A model generated the notes under the pieces. That model was not told the origin of the DNA. It searched no databases and saw only the letters and a list, made by a program, of their open reading frames with translations. From Hysterangium stoloniferum (Eukaryota; Basidiomycota; Agaricomycetes; Hysterangiales; Hysterangiaceae), in NCBI GenBank assembly GCA_015178975.1, contig WHVD01000191.1, positions 1 to 64,000 on the forward strand: a DNA stretch of 64,000 bases, read 5' to 3'. Positions within the stretch are counted from its first letter, which is position 1; each line of letters opens with the position of its first letter. Positions 20,250-32,075 of this stretch are shown one piece after another. Both the position numbers and the translations under genes were made by a program.

Positions 20250-22284
20250 TTATATTGAGGGTGGGTTGCGGGATCTGGCAGGATGTATGAGAAGGCGTAA
20301 GGATGGTACGTGAGCTTTTCTTACCGCTGGGGGTCTGTACCTGCCGTCTGTTACATCTTCAAGTGAAATAGAATTGTTTCTCCAGGCCTGTCGACGGGTA
20401 AATACTGGGTTGAGCTGCTCTCCTGGAAACGATGAAGGGTGACTTGAGTAAGTGTATCCAAACTTTCCTCTGAACGCCTTGCGACTATTCAACCTAAAGA
20501 AGCTTTGTTAGAAACGTGGTCCCTTCCATAATGTGTGACCCTGATAACGAACATTGCCAAGCAGCTGTTGCAGTACACTATGAAGTCTTCCGCATTAGTA
20601 TATATGGGCAACCGCATGGCGAGATTCACTCACATTTCCCGAGGATCCAAAATATTGCTACGTAGACCAGCTTATCGGGGAGAATAGCGAACTAAAAAAA
20701 TGGTTTCGTAAGCAATCAGTAACGAGTATTCACTAATACTTACCGTGATGAGAACAAAAGCGCAGCAGACGCTAAAACCAGTCATTAATTTGCGTTAGGG
20801 ATCATTATAGGGAGAGAATACCCTGTTAACAGACCACAATTGATGGTGTAAACCATCATGGTAACAAGAATGGAGTCGGTCCTATGCTCCCGTGAAGATT
20901 TAATGTAGGAGTGCTTGATTCACAACATATACTCACTTGCGATACCCTGTTTTGGAGTTGTAGAGGAACCAACAGCTAATCATTCCCAATACATCGTCAG
21001 TAAGCTAACGGAGCGTAATCTCGATGGACAGACTTGCATTCCGATGGCTACCATCAAATCACACACAGCGGCACACCCAAGGCCGAGTTTAGCGACCCAC
21101 TAAGATCAAGTAGTTATGGTTTTGCATTAATTAAATACGTCTGTTTAAACTCACCTCAAGGCTTTTGAATTTTACAAAGTATTTAAGTTCCGATCTGGAG
21201 CCATTGTTAATAAGACAAACGTGGAGTATGGCGTCAGTCCTTACGTTTGGATGCAGAAATCTGGATACGTTTAAAGATCTTAGCGAAGTATCAGGGAGCC
21301 TAAAGATCTATTTTTACTTACAGACTCCAAATGCTGTAGGGAGTCGTTTGTTCACGATCAATTCGGGCGACTAGGAACAGAGATCTCACCGAAATGGATG
21401 CAGGCCAATATGCACTGTTTAGCAAACAATGAGTTACGTTACAAATGTTATTACTTTCTTCTCACAATCACAATTGTCAAGGCCCAGCCGATCCGAGTTC
21501 TTTGGCTCACTAAAACGAAAATGTCAAAATCACATTCTGCTCTGCGTTCAAACAGAAAACATACAGTGTAAAAATCGATGGGCGAAGAAACTGCGGATGA
21601 CGGATATGATAGTTTAGTGGAACCGAGTCCGAGTTTAGTAGAAAATATAACTAACATCTCGACGATCATACCGATAGCTCCCTGTTTGGAACTTTCAATC
21701 CGAGACTCTCTTGAGATGAAATGGATGCATACATTAATAGGAGCTTCAATCTGGAGAGGTGGATAGTTAGCTATCGGTCATTGAGACAGAGTGTGCGCGC
21801 ACATCGAAACTCCTGCAATATCAACTGAGTCAAATAGTATGTATGTTGTAGATCGGGAGATTTTACCACACAGATTTTGTTAAGGCAATTGGATTGTCGA
21901 AATTCTCAATCTTTAGAGCATAGAAGTGAAAGAAGACCAATGCAGTAGTTGAGACATACAAGATAATAATACATGCAGTGTATAATGAACGCCAGATGGA
22001 GTGTATCCAACACCCTACGTTTATTTATTAGATAAAAAGCAATGGTCTGCGGTGGGTTGAGCATACCACAATACAATCACCTTTATAAAGATTATTATTG
22101 TCAGTTCATTTAATTGCTACAGAGGTGTGGGTCACCGTAGTTGTACCATAGTTTTGATGATGTACCCGTCTTTTGGGAATCTTTGGAAATACAAATATGT
22201 CTGGGTAACTGTAGTTCCGTACAGGATGGCGGATGCCAGGGTACCAAGGAGGGCGATGCCCATAGTTAATCCAAGCTCGCTCAT
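20250..22284 (-). CDS. DUF6534-type integral membrane protein, 20 exons
   Basis: No ORF over 80 codons marks this gene; it appears when short GT-AG introns are removed. Exons: 22284-22147, 22080-22067, 22014-21960, 21910-21867, 21812-21803, 21750-21733, 21681-21656, 21590-21565, 21509-21466, 21414-21390, 21333-21322, 21260-21245, 21194-21155, 21099-21052, 21004-20937, 20881-20822, 20771-20744, 20691-20634, 20577-20553, 20493-20250. They sum to 999 nt (332 residues) in one frame, with 19 introns of 47-66 nt. The product has several hydrophobic helices (first at about residues 8-27), FFAHR at 103-107, TGYRKTDS after the fifth helix, and LNSRKAFRGK opening an 80-residue hydrophilic tail. This is the plan of the multi-spanning DUF6534 family, expanded in basidiomycetes, of unknown function. 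Exons of 10, 12, 14, 16 and 18 nt make annotation difficult. The C-terminal end could differ if a further intron exists. Confidence 0.85.
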
Positions 22285-23009
22285 GATCAAGAAGAGTGAG
22301 AGTAACCTCAAAGAGATGGTGCTTTACAATATATTTCAAACAGTCCTAAGTGGCCGATTTACGAGGTATAATAAATGTAAAACAAAATTAGTGCGGGCAA
22401 TATCGCCCGTTGAATCTGTGGTGCATTCAATATACAGAGTAAACCTTGCTCGATTCTCGGCCTGTGCATCACCGCAAAAATAACAGATGACAACGTATCT
22501 TTTCCCCTTAGGCGTCGGGATGCGCGACAGCCTGATAAACAAAATTTTTGGCGTTTCTTTGCCGAGTAGCACCTACATTTGCCCTGGATGAAAAAAAAAA
22601 CCGTTCAGTTGGATAAGAATAATGTTCTAGGTTTACATCATTGAGTATCAACCACAAAGTGTAGTAAGAGAAGCTATCTCACTCGATGCTAGTGTTCCTA
22701 ACAGGTAGGGTTCATCCGAGAATCCGATCGGATCCATTCAAGAATATCTAAATTTTCTCAAATCCCTCACCTGAACAGTTTTCCGATCACTGCGGCTAAC
22801 GCTAAGACATCGGGACCCAAGAGAAATCCGTCGCCTAATGGGGAGATATTTGAAAGTGCCCACAGAGTTCCAATCAATATATGGTTTAACTTTGACCAAG
22901 TGACGGTGATAGTATAGTGGTTTGGAGCCAATATTTAATCTCTTGTTCGCTTGTTGGACCATTGATGATCCTCGTGTTTTTTTTCCCTAAACATTCCTTT
23001 CGACTTGCG
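22285..23009. other. Upstream region of the membrane-protein gene
   Basis: About 0.7 kb with normal CpG content and only short unassignable ORFs. It presumably contains the promoter of the minus-strand gene starting at 22284. No gene recognised. Confidence 0.4.
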
Positions 23010-23170
23010 TACCTATGAGATATCTGGCCTCGTGGCGACTGCCGTCCACATCAGGGAGCCGGCCTCGCGGTAAAGTACGCTTTTCATACCTCCACGTTCT
23101 TTGAGCGTTGACGACCCTTGTTCTTTAGACAACGTCGCATGAGGATGATTGATAACGGCGCAGAATCTTG
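23010..23170 (-). pseudogene. Ty1/Copia pol fragment (RT / RNase H junction)
   Basis: On the minus strand a frame reads LYREAGSLMWTAVATRPDIS after TLSKEQG, the conserved stretch just after the reverse transcriptase in Ty1/Copia pol (usually YREAVGSLM-W-AVATRPDI). One residue of the usual motif is missing and nothing else of the element is visible in frame, so this is a scrap. Confidence 0.75.
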
Positions 23171-23303
23171 AAGGTTGAAGTGCATCAGTGAAATGAGCAT
23201 GTGCTCTGGAGCCTCGAGGCGGCTCCAGCAGCATCGGAATATTCAAAGAATATCCCCCGGTTTCAAATGCTCTCATTGCACTATAGAGACAGCGAATGCT
23301 CAC

Positions 23304-24343
23304 AACATCTCTTGCGAATATTTTTCTCTCTCACTACTCTCATTACTAGTTGCTCTAGCTGTATTTATAATATGTTTAATAAATATTTGTTTAGAAAAAT
23401 AAATTTGAAAAATTCAACTACAGTTGTAATTTGGAAAGTGATTATTTGATATTATCACATACCACTAGTGGTGTACTAATGCTACATTATGAAATATTAT
23501 TATGCTTGCCGATCATCAAAAACCATTGAGTCACCACATCCAATTCCACCCACCACTACCCCCTCAAATTTGAGCCTCTAACCCAAAGCCACATTTGTCT
23601 TAATTTCCCCAGATGTGAAGTTATCCTCAGGATCAAACTCTCCTCCATTGGTGAGTTTAGCCCTGACACCAAACATTAGCAGTAAAAATAGAAATTTGAT
23701 AGTATGCTCACATGCCAGTTCTAGAGAGTTCTTCCTAAAGGCCTACCAGGACATGAGGAACCTTCTTGGATATTCCATCAAGAAAACTGAGAATTTTTTG
23801 GTAAGTTTTCATATAGTCTTGCTTATTCATGTCAATGTTGACACATTGGCCAGATGTCATAAGTTCAAAAAGTGAATTGAATGTCTAGAAAGGGACAGTT
23901 AGTCAGGGCAATAAATTTACAATAAATTAAATAAAAATGTACTGCCAGGCATGCAATCACAATCATCTCAATGGAACAGGGCAAAGTACACCAGTAGAAG
24001 GCCTTGGAGGGCTATCCTTGGCAACAAAGCCCACTTTGTGGATGAGGGTGGTTATATGGGGATGACCAAAAGCTTTCAGACATTTGACCTGTAAGTAGTA
24101 GATAGCACAATTACAAAAACAATAGAAATATAAGAATAAATGACATAACTCCCCTGTGTATCCATCAACTTGAAGCTTTTCATATATATGTGTGTATAGT
24201 AATGGTCTTGCAATAAGAAATTTATGCCTGTGATTACATCTTGTGCCAACCCTATGATCTTGTAGTTTTTAAGAATATGAGCATTTGGGAAATTATTTCA
24301 AACCTAAAAACATATTATACACATTGAGACTTACCTACCAACA
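23304..24343. other. AT-rich repeat-like stretch
   Basis: A short plus-strand ORF at 23615-23875 has no family resemblance. The rest is AT-rich with few CpG. Nothing else can be supported. Confidence 0.35.
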
Positions 24344-24923
24344 TGTTAAGTGCTGTGTCGGAACCTATTCCAGAACTATCAGAAAGTCACCAGAAAGTCA
24401 GAAATTATCAGATAGGGTTAGGACTTCAGCTTCAGCTTATGTGCTGCACCTCTACACAAACATTTGGGAGTCCTTAATTTCAGAGACGAAAACTTATGCT
24501 GGAGGATATGAATATTCAGAGTTCCAAAGAGTTCTGAATATTGAGCATACAGAACGACAGAAAATGAAATAAGAAACTATGTAAGTTGATATCAGATCTA
24601 AAGTAAAGTACAATTCACAGAAACTAATATAGATCATCTTGTTATTGTACTACAAATTTAGGATCATAATAAGATGAAATCAGAAGTATTCCAAAATGGG
24701 AATACAATAAGATGGACTAGGGAAAATATTCCAGAATGGGAATACAATAAGTAAATGAGTGACTTGTCAGTTGACAAATTACTAAATGTGGAACAAATGT
24801 GAGATCTGGAAGTATGGGAACTATGAATGTTCCATAGTCAGAAGTTGGGGTCAGATATTGAGGTGGAGGTTGGATGTCTCAGATGGTATCAGATATTAAA
24901 GTATCCAGGAATGGGTCATAACA
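24344..24923. repeat. LTR, family A, decayed (580 bp)
   Basis: TGTTAAGTGC...GTCATAACA, aligned along its length with 13175-13718 but with many CG-to-TG/CA changes. Its flanks (CAACA and GTGGC) are not a target duplication, so it may be a recombined or truncated copy. Confidence 0.8.
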
Positions 24924-26301
24924 GTGGCTTGTTCTCTTTTGAGAGGGGAAATAGCTTTCATGATAAGAATGATAGTTAAAATGTGACATTTCATGTCAAA
25001 TATTAATTAGAATGTCAAATAGATGTCACATGATTTTTCTTGTAATTTTCCTAGCCTCTAGAATATAATATGATATAATGAAATGTGTGAAAAGAGAGGG
25101 TTGCAAAACTGCCCCAATGATTGGTCATTTTTAAATGTTCACTGTGACACCAATATCCATCTATATTATGTGATATTTGGGTATGTCAAAGCTAGTATGC
25201 TAAGGTATATGTGAGAATATTTTCACTATTTTAGAAAATTTATTTGTTAGGTTATAAAGCATTTATTGAGAATTACCAAAATATTGGGACAGTTTTGGAA
25301 GCCACTGTATATACAATAGGTTCTATTAATTGACTCTGAATTGTTTAGGATATAATATGGAGAATTGTTTCTCATGGTTGGTGGTTAACAATATAATGGT
25401 CTCAGAATAGATACTGCTATTTAAAGATGAAGTTTTGTAGCAATATTGCTTTTATTAGTAAACATTTGATATTATAATGATTACAGACAACCTCCATTGT
25501 AGATACCTAGGGGTAGAGATTTTGTGAAAAGAATTTTCTTTGTAGGAAAGAACAGTCCAGCCTGGATCACCACTGTGAAGAGTTTCAGGAATTCTAACCA
25601 TTCAATATATGAAGAATATCAACCTTCTAGGTACAATATGAGTGTATTGACTGTCAAAGTACAATATGGATAGGTATAAAGTAGTAGTAGTCACCATCAG
25701 CAACTGTACAGTTGTTAGAGATGACTAGAATAAAAAATAGAACAGACCTTACCAGTACTGGCTGGATGACCTGGCAGATTAGGGCAACAAGAGTATTCTG
25801 TAATATGTCACAATCTTGCCTCCACTCATCTTCAAGAGATGTGCCTCTTGTGTTCATGTGGAGAAGTTTCTTGGTTGATGATTGAGCAGGAGATTGCTGT
25901 AAGGATAAAGATTGTTGGGAATCAGGTGAACAATTAGACATGATGGCAGCTGAGAAGTATCACAGATACATCTCTGGTCACAGTCATCATCACAAGCACT
26001 AGTGTTCTGTTAGGATCCTCACCCTTTTGGGCCTCTACAACTTGATCCTACCTTGATAACCTTTCTTGGTTTATGTTGTTATCCCTGTCTTTCAGCCCCT
26101 GCAACTTGTTTGTACCCTTGTAACCCTCTGGCACCCTAACATCAGAGCCCCCAGAACATGGCACCACTGCCTTGGCATCCTGAAACCTGTTTTGTTGCAG
26201 AATACCCCTTTAGGCATTCCATTCCATCTCCATTCCAATGCTCTCCCTTCATCCATTCTACATGTATGTAAATGTTATTTGCCACCTCACACCTTTTAGA
26301 A
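24924..26301. other. CpG-depleted repeat debris
   Basis: About 1.4 kb with almost no CG dinucleotide. Segment 25340-25490 recurs at about 33515-33665, and 25555-25650 resembles 35930-36010, so it is dispersed repeat. A short minus-strand ORF (25654-25941) is not assignable. Confidence 0.5.
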
Positions 26302-27332
26302 TACAGTGAGTGACAAAACCATTCCAATGATTTTTAGTTGTGCAAAGATTCTTGAATAACTCAAGAACAACTGTAGCTACAGACCTAACTTTTGGTGGGT
26401 GGTTAGGTCTATATGTTATCTACTTACCTTCAAAATCATATGATATAAGCATCAGTATTTCCCACACTATAAATACAATACTAATGAAAACACATTGGAA
26501 GGGTTTTGTCCCTGGTATCAAAAAGAACACAAATCAAACAATCTAGTACTTGGTATAGCCTCCCTTGGCCTTCATAACAGCCTCAATCTTTCTAAGCATA
26601 CTCTCTATCAAATTCTGACAAGTAGAGGTAGGAATCTTCTTCCACTCTGTCTGAACCCTCTCCCACAACTCATGAATACTCTTGGGTGTCACTTCATACT
26701 CTTCCAACTTCCTTTTGAAGTAATGCCAAAGGTGTTCAATTGGGTTAAGGTCAGCAGACTGAGGTGGCTATACCATGACCACAAATCCATTGTCTTTTGA
26801 ACCAATTGGTGGCCTTCTTGCTCTTGTGTTTGGGTCATTGTCCTGCTGAAAGACCACATCTTCTGTGTTTTTGCCATAGTACTCCATAGTTGCTTGAAGC
26901 TCATCTTCCAGAATGCTGATGTAAAGGCCAGCATCCATTCTCCCATCAATCTTGGTGGAATATCCTGGGCCTTCCCACAACATAGGGCCCCACAGCATCA
27001 GATTTCTTCCTCCAAACTTGACTGTGCCCTCAACCAGCCTATCACTGAGCCCTCTCCTGCCCCTTTCCACACCCACTCCCATATGACCCCAAACAATTAA
27101 TTTTTGTCTCATATGACCAAACAGCCCTCTTCCAATCATCCATAGTCCAATCCTTGTGTGCCAGAGCAAAGTCCATCCTTGCCTTTCTATGCCTCTTAGT
27201 GAGTAAAGGCCTTTTTCTCTTCACAACAGCCCTCATTGTAGCCTTCTTGAGTGCCCTATGAACATTCCTCACTGAAATGGACTCCCCAGTCATATCTAGA
27301 AAGGTTTTGGTGATCTCAGTAGCATGTTCAGC
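26302..27332 (-). mobile_element. Tc1/mariner transposon relic, cut by a later LTR insertion
   Basis: The left end begins with TA then CAGTGAGTGACAAAACC, plausible as a terminal inverted repeat. The transposase relic fills the rest. The right part is missing: at 27333 an LTR (TGTTAAGATCT) interrupts it, and I did not find the other half in the window. Confidence 0.7.
26543..27300 (-). pseudogene. Tc1/mariner transposase, DD34E type, pseudogene
   Basis: Minus-strand frames carry the C-terminal two thirds of a Tc1-like transposase: the HTH-proximal linker (KRPLLTKRHRKARMDFALAH), a first catalytic block reading WSYETK where the family has W-D-E, the second block QQDNDP with the second Asp, and PPQSADLNPIEHLW with the final Glu, ending MKAKGGYTKY at 26543. 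A Trp codon just before PPQS is TAG and there are frameshifts near 26780 and 27050. It is inactive. Confidence 0.85.
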
Positions 27333-27709
27333 TGTTAAGATCTACATAAGCTGGGAAAAGGGTGTAGTCAAAAGATGATAATATATTATTATTTGAGATG
27401 ATTATCAGACCTTTTTTATACTAAATAAATATTAACTAATTACTAATATTTCTGGATATGGGATATCAAGTTGCCAGCCCCACAACATAGCATTAGTGAG
27501 CCACTGACTCATTACACTGGAATGTGATGGAGTTGTCGGGAACCTTTACTAATATATATTATTATATTACCAATAGAGGGGGAATGCTCTAAGTCAGAGG
27601 GCCAATGATGGGAAATGAGTTAATCAGGAAACTGATGATAGAGATCATACTAGTTGGGAGGTCTGACTCTATAACTGTCTATAACTGTAGTGGGGCTTGG
27701 CTTCAACTT

Positions 27710-29918
27710 ACATAAGATAGTGGCAGCCAGGAACTGGCACCTTTATGTAAGCAGTGATGATGATGACTACTCCTAGCTACCACAATCACTTGAAACTATT
27801 CTGAGTGCAGGGAAAGGTGTCTTAGTTGCTTGGGAAGAGGCCTCTGAAGTCAGAATCTTCATATCTGTTATCTATCTTGTGTAGTAGGTCTTTTTTTTCC
27901 TGAATTTTTTTCAAGCTCCAAATGCATTGTTTGGTCAAACTGATTGTATTCAGAAAAGGATTTCATAGATTTGACTGCTTATTAATACATCACGTGATTC
28001 ATTATGTGAGAAAGAATGTAAAAAAAGTGCTGCATTTTGAGCAGAATGCCCTGGAAGACCCACACAAATAATACTTGAGCTGAAAATCTTTGGAAAAGTC
28101 AGAAGCAAACCACAAATCTAACAGTTGATCAGGATTCCACCAACCTACAACCCTGTCCTGATGTGTCCCCATGCCAACAAAGCAGCATTGTTGATGACCT
28201 GGAACTTCTTCACAGAGGGATAGCAATGGTTGATGACAAAGATGAAGAACCTGAATATGGGTCAGAAGATGATGGTGATGAGGAAAGTTGTGAGATTCAG
28301 GAGATTACTAGATTGGAACATTTTGCATCTACATTGCAGAAGGCACATGATCTTGCCATAGCAGCAGAGAGTGAGTGAGAAAAGGGCAGGAAGTGACCTA
28401 GGACATATGCTGGGAACTCAGATCAGACAAAGCGAAGGTGTCAACAATGAGGTCATGAACTGGCTGCCAAAGGCTTTTGTTCTGTCAAAGATTGGCTTTT
28501 TCAAGTGTTATCTGTCTCATCTGCCACAATCCCAGCTCTAGACACATCTGATCTTCAAGAGGAGTCTGAAGACAAAATCCAGCCAGCTAGAACATATAGA
28601 TGCAAGAACCTGATGTTGGCCCCAGATTGAGATGAACTGAGGACAGAGTCTGGATCTAGACCTGTGATTGGGTCAGACAGATCACCCTCCAGTGGTATTA
28701 ATGACTGTGAGCCTGAGCACAGCATGGATCCAAAGGAGAAGGAAAGGTTGCTCTGCCAGAGAATCGTTGCAGAGATGCTGAAGGACCTGAGAGATGGAAA
28801 AGTACCCCATGATGGCACTGAAGAGACCTCTATGGATCGAGTACTTAACCAGGTGAACTACAGAAATTTCCCAGTGCTCCACAGCATGCTAGCAAAATTG
28901 ATGACAAAAAGCAAAGACAAAAAGATCAATGTCTTACTTCATGCCCACATCACAGCCATGGCTGGTACTCTGAACCTGTATCTCAATCTAGAGTTATCAT
29001 ACTCATGGAGACAGGCATCATTGCTTGTGTCGAAGTCACAGGGACAAGGTGTTAAAATGATAAATGAAGGGGGATCGGGGCACATAATAGTGACCCTAGT
29101 GGACAAATAGACCACCACTCAGACACAGACACAGACTGGTTACCAGAAGTAACCGAACTCAGATGACCACATACTGGACAGAGTCACAGACATGGATAGG
29201 GACTATTATGGATACATGTGGGTACATAATGTTCTGAACCACAAATTCCAACACAAGGGACTCACCATGCATGAACAATTCAAGAGTGGATCTACCAATT
29301 CATCAATCATGGCAACCTCCCCCTTCATTGTTATAAAGGCACACATTCTAGCATTCTTGAAGATGAGGATATTGCAATGGAGATTCAACTGAAACTTGCT
29401 GAGTGAGCAAAGAACAATTTTATCAAGGCATTGGATGCTATTGAAATTGTTGCCAGTCCAGACATACAGGAGTGTCTGAAAGCAGCTGGGATTGAGAAGC
29501 AAAAGATCTCTGAATGGAGTGGGCAAAATTGGCTAAAGAAGTTTCAGTGGCATTACTCCCACAAGAAAAATGGGATGTACATCGATGGACATGGAGGATG
29601 TTGTTGTCTATCATCAGCAGTTTGTGAGTCAATTTTTTATTTGTTATGTGCCCAGGATGCACACATGGGACAATGATGGAATTGAAATGAAACCAAGTGG
29701 ATACAGCCTGCCCAAGAGCTATACCCATTTTTGACTTATTCCTGTCACACATGATGAATCAACATTCTATGCAAATGATGAGAGGAAGACACAATGGATT
29801 CATGAAAGCCAGAAGGCAGCCCCAGAGAGAAAAGGAGAAGGGATGTCAATCATGATCTCTGATTTCTTGACTTTTTAGCCCAGTTGGTATAGTGTTCATT
29901 GCAGGGAATACTTATGTA
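27710..29918 (+). mobile_element. DNA transposon relic inserted in the family B LTR
   Basis: The LTR sequence breaks after GGCTTCAACTTA and resumes at CAGGATGCTCTGG. The insert starts near ACTTACATAAG and ends near TACTTATGTAA, a possible short inverted repeat. It contains a transposase pseudogene. Exact ends are uncertain by a few bases. Confidence 0.6.
28160..29880 (+). pseudogene. DDE-type transposase pseudogene of a basidiomycete family
   Basis: Fragments in three frames follow one order: an acidic N-terminal part, GFCSVKDWLF, SYSWRQASLLVSKSQGQG, LEDEDIAMEIQLKLAE (in the frame near 29350), SPDIQECLKAAGIEKQKISE, NWLKKFQWHYSHKKNGMYIDGH, then VTHDESTFYAND and GEGMSIMISDFLT. I recognise this arrangement (YIDGHE..., HDES-F--ND, G-G--M-SDF) from numerous Agaricomycete genomes as a DDE-like transposase group, but cannot give it a firm superfamily. 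Many stops and frameshifts, and the C-terminus is missing. Confidence 0.6.
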
Positions 29919-30410
29919 ACAGGATGCTCTGGTATTTCAAACAGAGCAGGTAGTATGATATGAGTAAGAGTCAACACTTAGCTTAATTGACTGGAGGGCT
30001 GAACCACTAAGAGTTGAGAGGTAGAGGGTCACAGCTTGCCGAAGACCACTCTTTAAGAATATGGCAATGAGAGGGGAAAGTGAGAAACTAAGAGGGGCTA
30101 ATCTAAGTCAATATTTGAACTGAAGAACTATAGTATACATGGAAGGAGCTTTATACTACAAACATGGAGATGGATCAAAGAAGTGAAGTGTAGGATGGAT
30201 CAAAGGGTGATGATGAGGTGGGGAGCGATAGAAACTAATGTATGGTACTAAACAACAATATTAGGTGGCAATAAGGAGTATATGTAGAGATGGGAATGGA
30301 GCAGTGGATGGAGTAGAGATGTAATGGGATGCTGGTTCATTATAAATGAGTATTAGGAGTACCATGAGGGGTAATGACTGTTAGAATTACATAATAGGGT
30401 GAAAAGTATT

Positions 30411-30489
30411 GACCTGAGCTGGATTTGAACCAGCAACCACTATGTCTGGATTACATGTCTAGTACTCTTAACCCCTGAGCTATCAGACC
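30411..30489 (-). other. tRNA-like sequence (tRNA-Thr-UGU-like), pseudogene or SINE-derived
   Basis: On the minus strand: a 7-bp acceptor stem with two G-U pairs, A-box TAGCTCAGGGG, a 7-base anticodon loop with TGT at 34-36, and a perfect 5-bp T stem with loop TTCAAAT (B-box GGTTCAAATCC). Defects: position 33 is A instead of T, one A-C mismatch in the anticodon stem, and an 11-nt variable loop too long for tRNA-Thr. It could be a decayed tRNA gene or the head of a SINE; it lies in a roughly 270-bp insert inside an LTR. Confidence 0.5.
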
Positions 30490-30598
30490 ATTGAGAGTAG
30501 TTCTATTAAGAACCAGTTACTACTGAGATGATTAGTCATCAGTAAGATATTAATATATCCAGGTTAACCATTGCTCATTCAACAATGACATGGGTGGG

Positions 30599-31994
30599 TG
30601 TTGAGATGAGATGGACTTCAACCTCACCCGAGTATAGCAGGGACCCTCGCAAACGCGCGTGGAGCTCTATTCACACATAGCTACATATATATACAATAGG
30701 AACAATGGAATCCTAATGAGGAAAACAACAAGGATGTGAGACAAGAGGACAATGGGGAAAAGGAACAAAAGAATATGAGCTTGTATGATGCTCGAAATCC
30801 AACACACCCCCATGAGCTCATACACCATGCACCCCCAGAAGCTGAATAATCAGAAACATTCTTCTTCTCCCGAACTTTCGATAGATTCAGCAATGCCTGC
30901 AACTTTGGTCTTCTCTTGTTTGTGTTTTTCCCACTCAATTCACTCCTTGCAATCTATCTTGATATGGCCTTTTTTACTGCAAAAGTAGCAAATTGAATCT
31001 TGACATTGACCACCCAAACTGGCAACCAAGGCCTGATCATCCTGCAACTCCTCTTTCTTGGTCCTGACTGTTCTTGATTGCTGGCGGGTCTCTTCATTTA
31101 ACAAGTGACCAATAACATGACCTAATGTCAACAGGTCTGTAGGTGTTACATCAAAATTGATGATAACCGCATCGTAGGTGACTGGGAGACCCATTGTGAG
31201 TGCTAAAATTTGGTCTTGATTGCTGACATCAATTCCGGCTTCCTCCATTCGAAAGGCCACTGCCTTTATGGTACCAATCCATGCTTGCATTGACTGAGAT
31301 GCCTGCTTCTTCATCGTCAAAAACTGTTGTCTTAAAGCCAGGCTCGTGGCGAATCCTGCTGCTCTATGGACATTCTGCAAGGTAAGCCAAATCTCCCTAG
31401 GGTCCTGTAGACGCATATGTGATAGCTGGCTGTCCTCAACTTGTAAAATCATCTCGGCTCGCACTTCCGCCATCTTCGAGGCATTCCATGCTTTCAACAT
31501 TTTTTGTAGCTCTGCATTGACTTCGTTTTCTTCCTTCGAATCTGCATTTGGTACACCAACATGAACAACGCCCCATAACCCTCTCCTGGTTAGGACCGCC
31601 TCCATTTGAAGAGCCCACTCTGCATAATTTGAATCATTCAGTCGTCCAAACTTCGGGGTCTCATTTTCTGACATCACAAAACTTCTCGGCTTCTGCCGTT
31701 TCTGCGGTTTCTTCAATAAGACTACTCGCCCTCAACGAATAGAATGACATGAAGTGAAATGAATGAAAGAGGGTGTGCTGTGCGTTTGTGTTGAGATGAG
31801 ATGGACTTCGACCTCACCCGAGTATAGCAGGGACCCTCGCAAATGCACGCGGAGCTCTATTCACACATAGCTACATATATATACAATAGGAACAATGGAA
31901 TCCTAATGAGGAAAACAACAAGGATGTGAGACAAGAGGACAATGGGGAAAAGGAACAAAAGAATATGAGCTTGTATGATGCTCGAAATCCAACA
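30599..31994 (-). mobile_element. Gag-only LTR retrotransposon (TR-GAG-like, Ty1/Copia-type gag), 1396 bp
   Basis: Two 206-bp LTRs (30599-30804 and 31789-31994, TGTTGAGATG...AATCCAACA) differ at only four positions. They are flanked by a perfect target duplication GTGGG (30594-30598 and 31995-31999). The 984-bp interior encodes only Gag on the minus strand; a CATGGGGGTG purine-rich tract abuts the 3' LTR. There is no room for protease, integrase or RT. The near-identical LTRs and intact ORF indicate a recent insertion mobilised in trans. Confidence 0.92.
30940..31674 (-). CDS. gag: Copia-type Gag protein with zinc knuckle
   Basis: Start ATG at 31674 (MSENETPKFGRLNDSNYAEW); 244 residues, intact. 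The N-terminal half matches the Ty1/Copia Gag fold (LNDSNYAEWALQMEAVLTRRGLW as the first helices, then REIWLTLQNVH, and a UBN2-type segment with TMGLPVTYDAVI). The C-terminus has the nucleocapsid knuckle CYFCSKKGHIKIDC (C-x2-C-x4-H-x4-C). It ends 136 nt from the 3' LTR with no pol behind it. Gag would assemble particles that package the RNA; enzymes must come from an autonomous Copia relative elsewhere. Confidence 0.9.
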   Translation of the reverse strand: MSENETPKFGRLNDSNYAEWALQMEAVLTRRGLWGVVHVGVPNADSKEENEVNAELQKMLKAWNASKMAEVRAEMILQVEDSQLSHMRLQDPREIWLTLQNVHRAAGFATSLALRQQFLTMKKQASQSMQAWIGTIKAVAFRMEEAGIDVSNQDQILALTMGLPVTYDAVIINFDVTPTDLLTLGHVIGHLLNEETRQQSRTVRTKKEELQDDQALVASLGGQCQDSICYFCSKKGHIKIDCKE

Positions 31995-32075
31995 GTGGGG
32001 GCTCTGATAATGAGACAATGAGGGTTTCTTGGTGAAAAGCAAGGGACAGGGGTCTGAAATGATGGGATACTAACA

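Larger units (their letters stand above)
27333..32075 (-). repeat. LTR of a second Ty3/gypsy family (family B), split by three insertions
   Basis: Pieces 27333-27358, about 27580-27709, about 29919-30332 and about 32009-32075 align in order with the intact LTR at 40071-40733, giving about 640 bp when joined. The three gaps hold a 220-bp AT-rich insert, a 2.2-kb insert with a DDE transposase relic, and a 1.7-kb insert with a tRNA-like sequence plus a gag-only LTR element. A polypurine-like tract (reverse of GTATTCCCCTATTAGG) follows at 32076, so this is probably the 3' LTR of the minus-strand element whose 5' LTR is at 40071. Confidence 0.75.
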
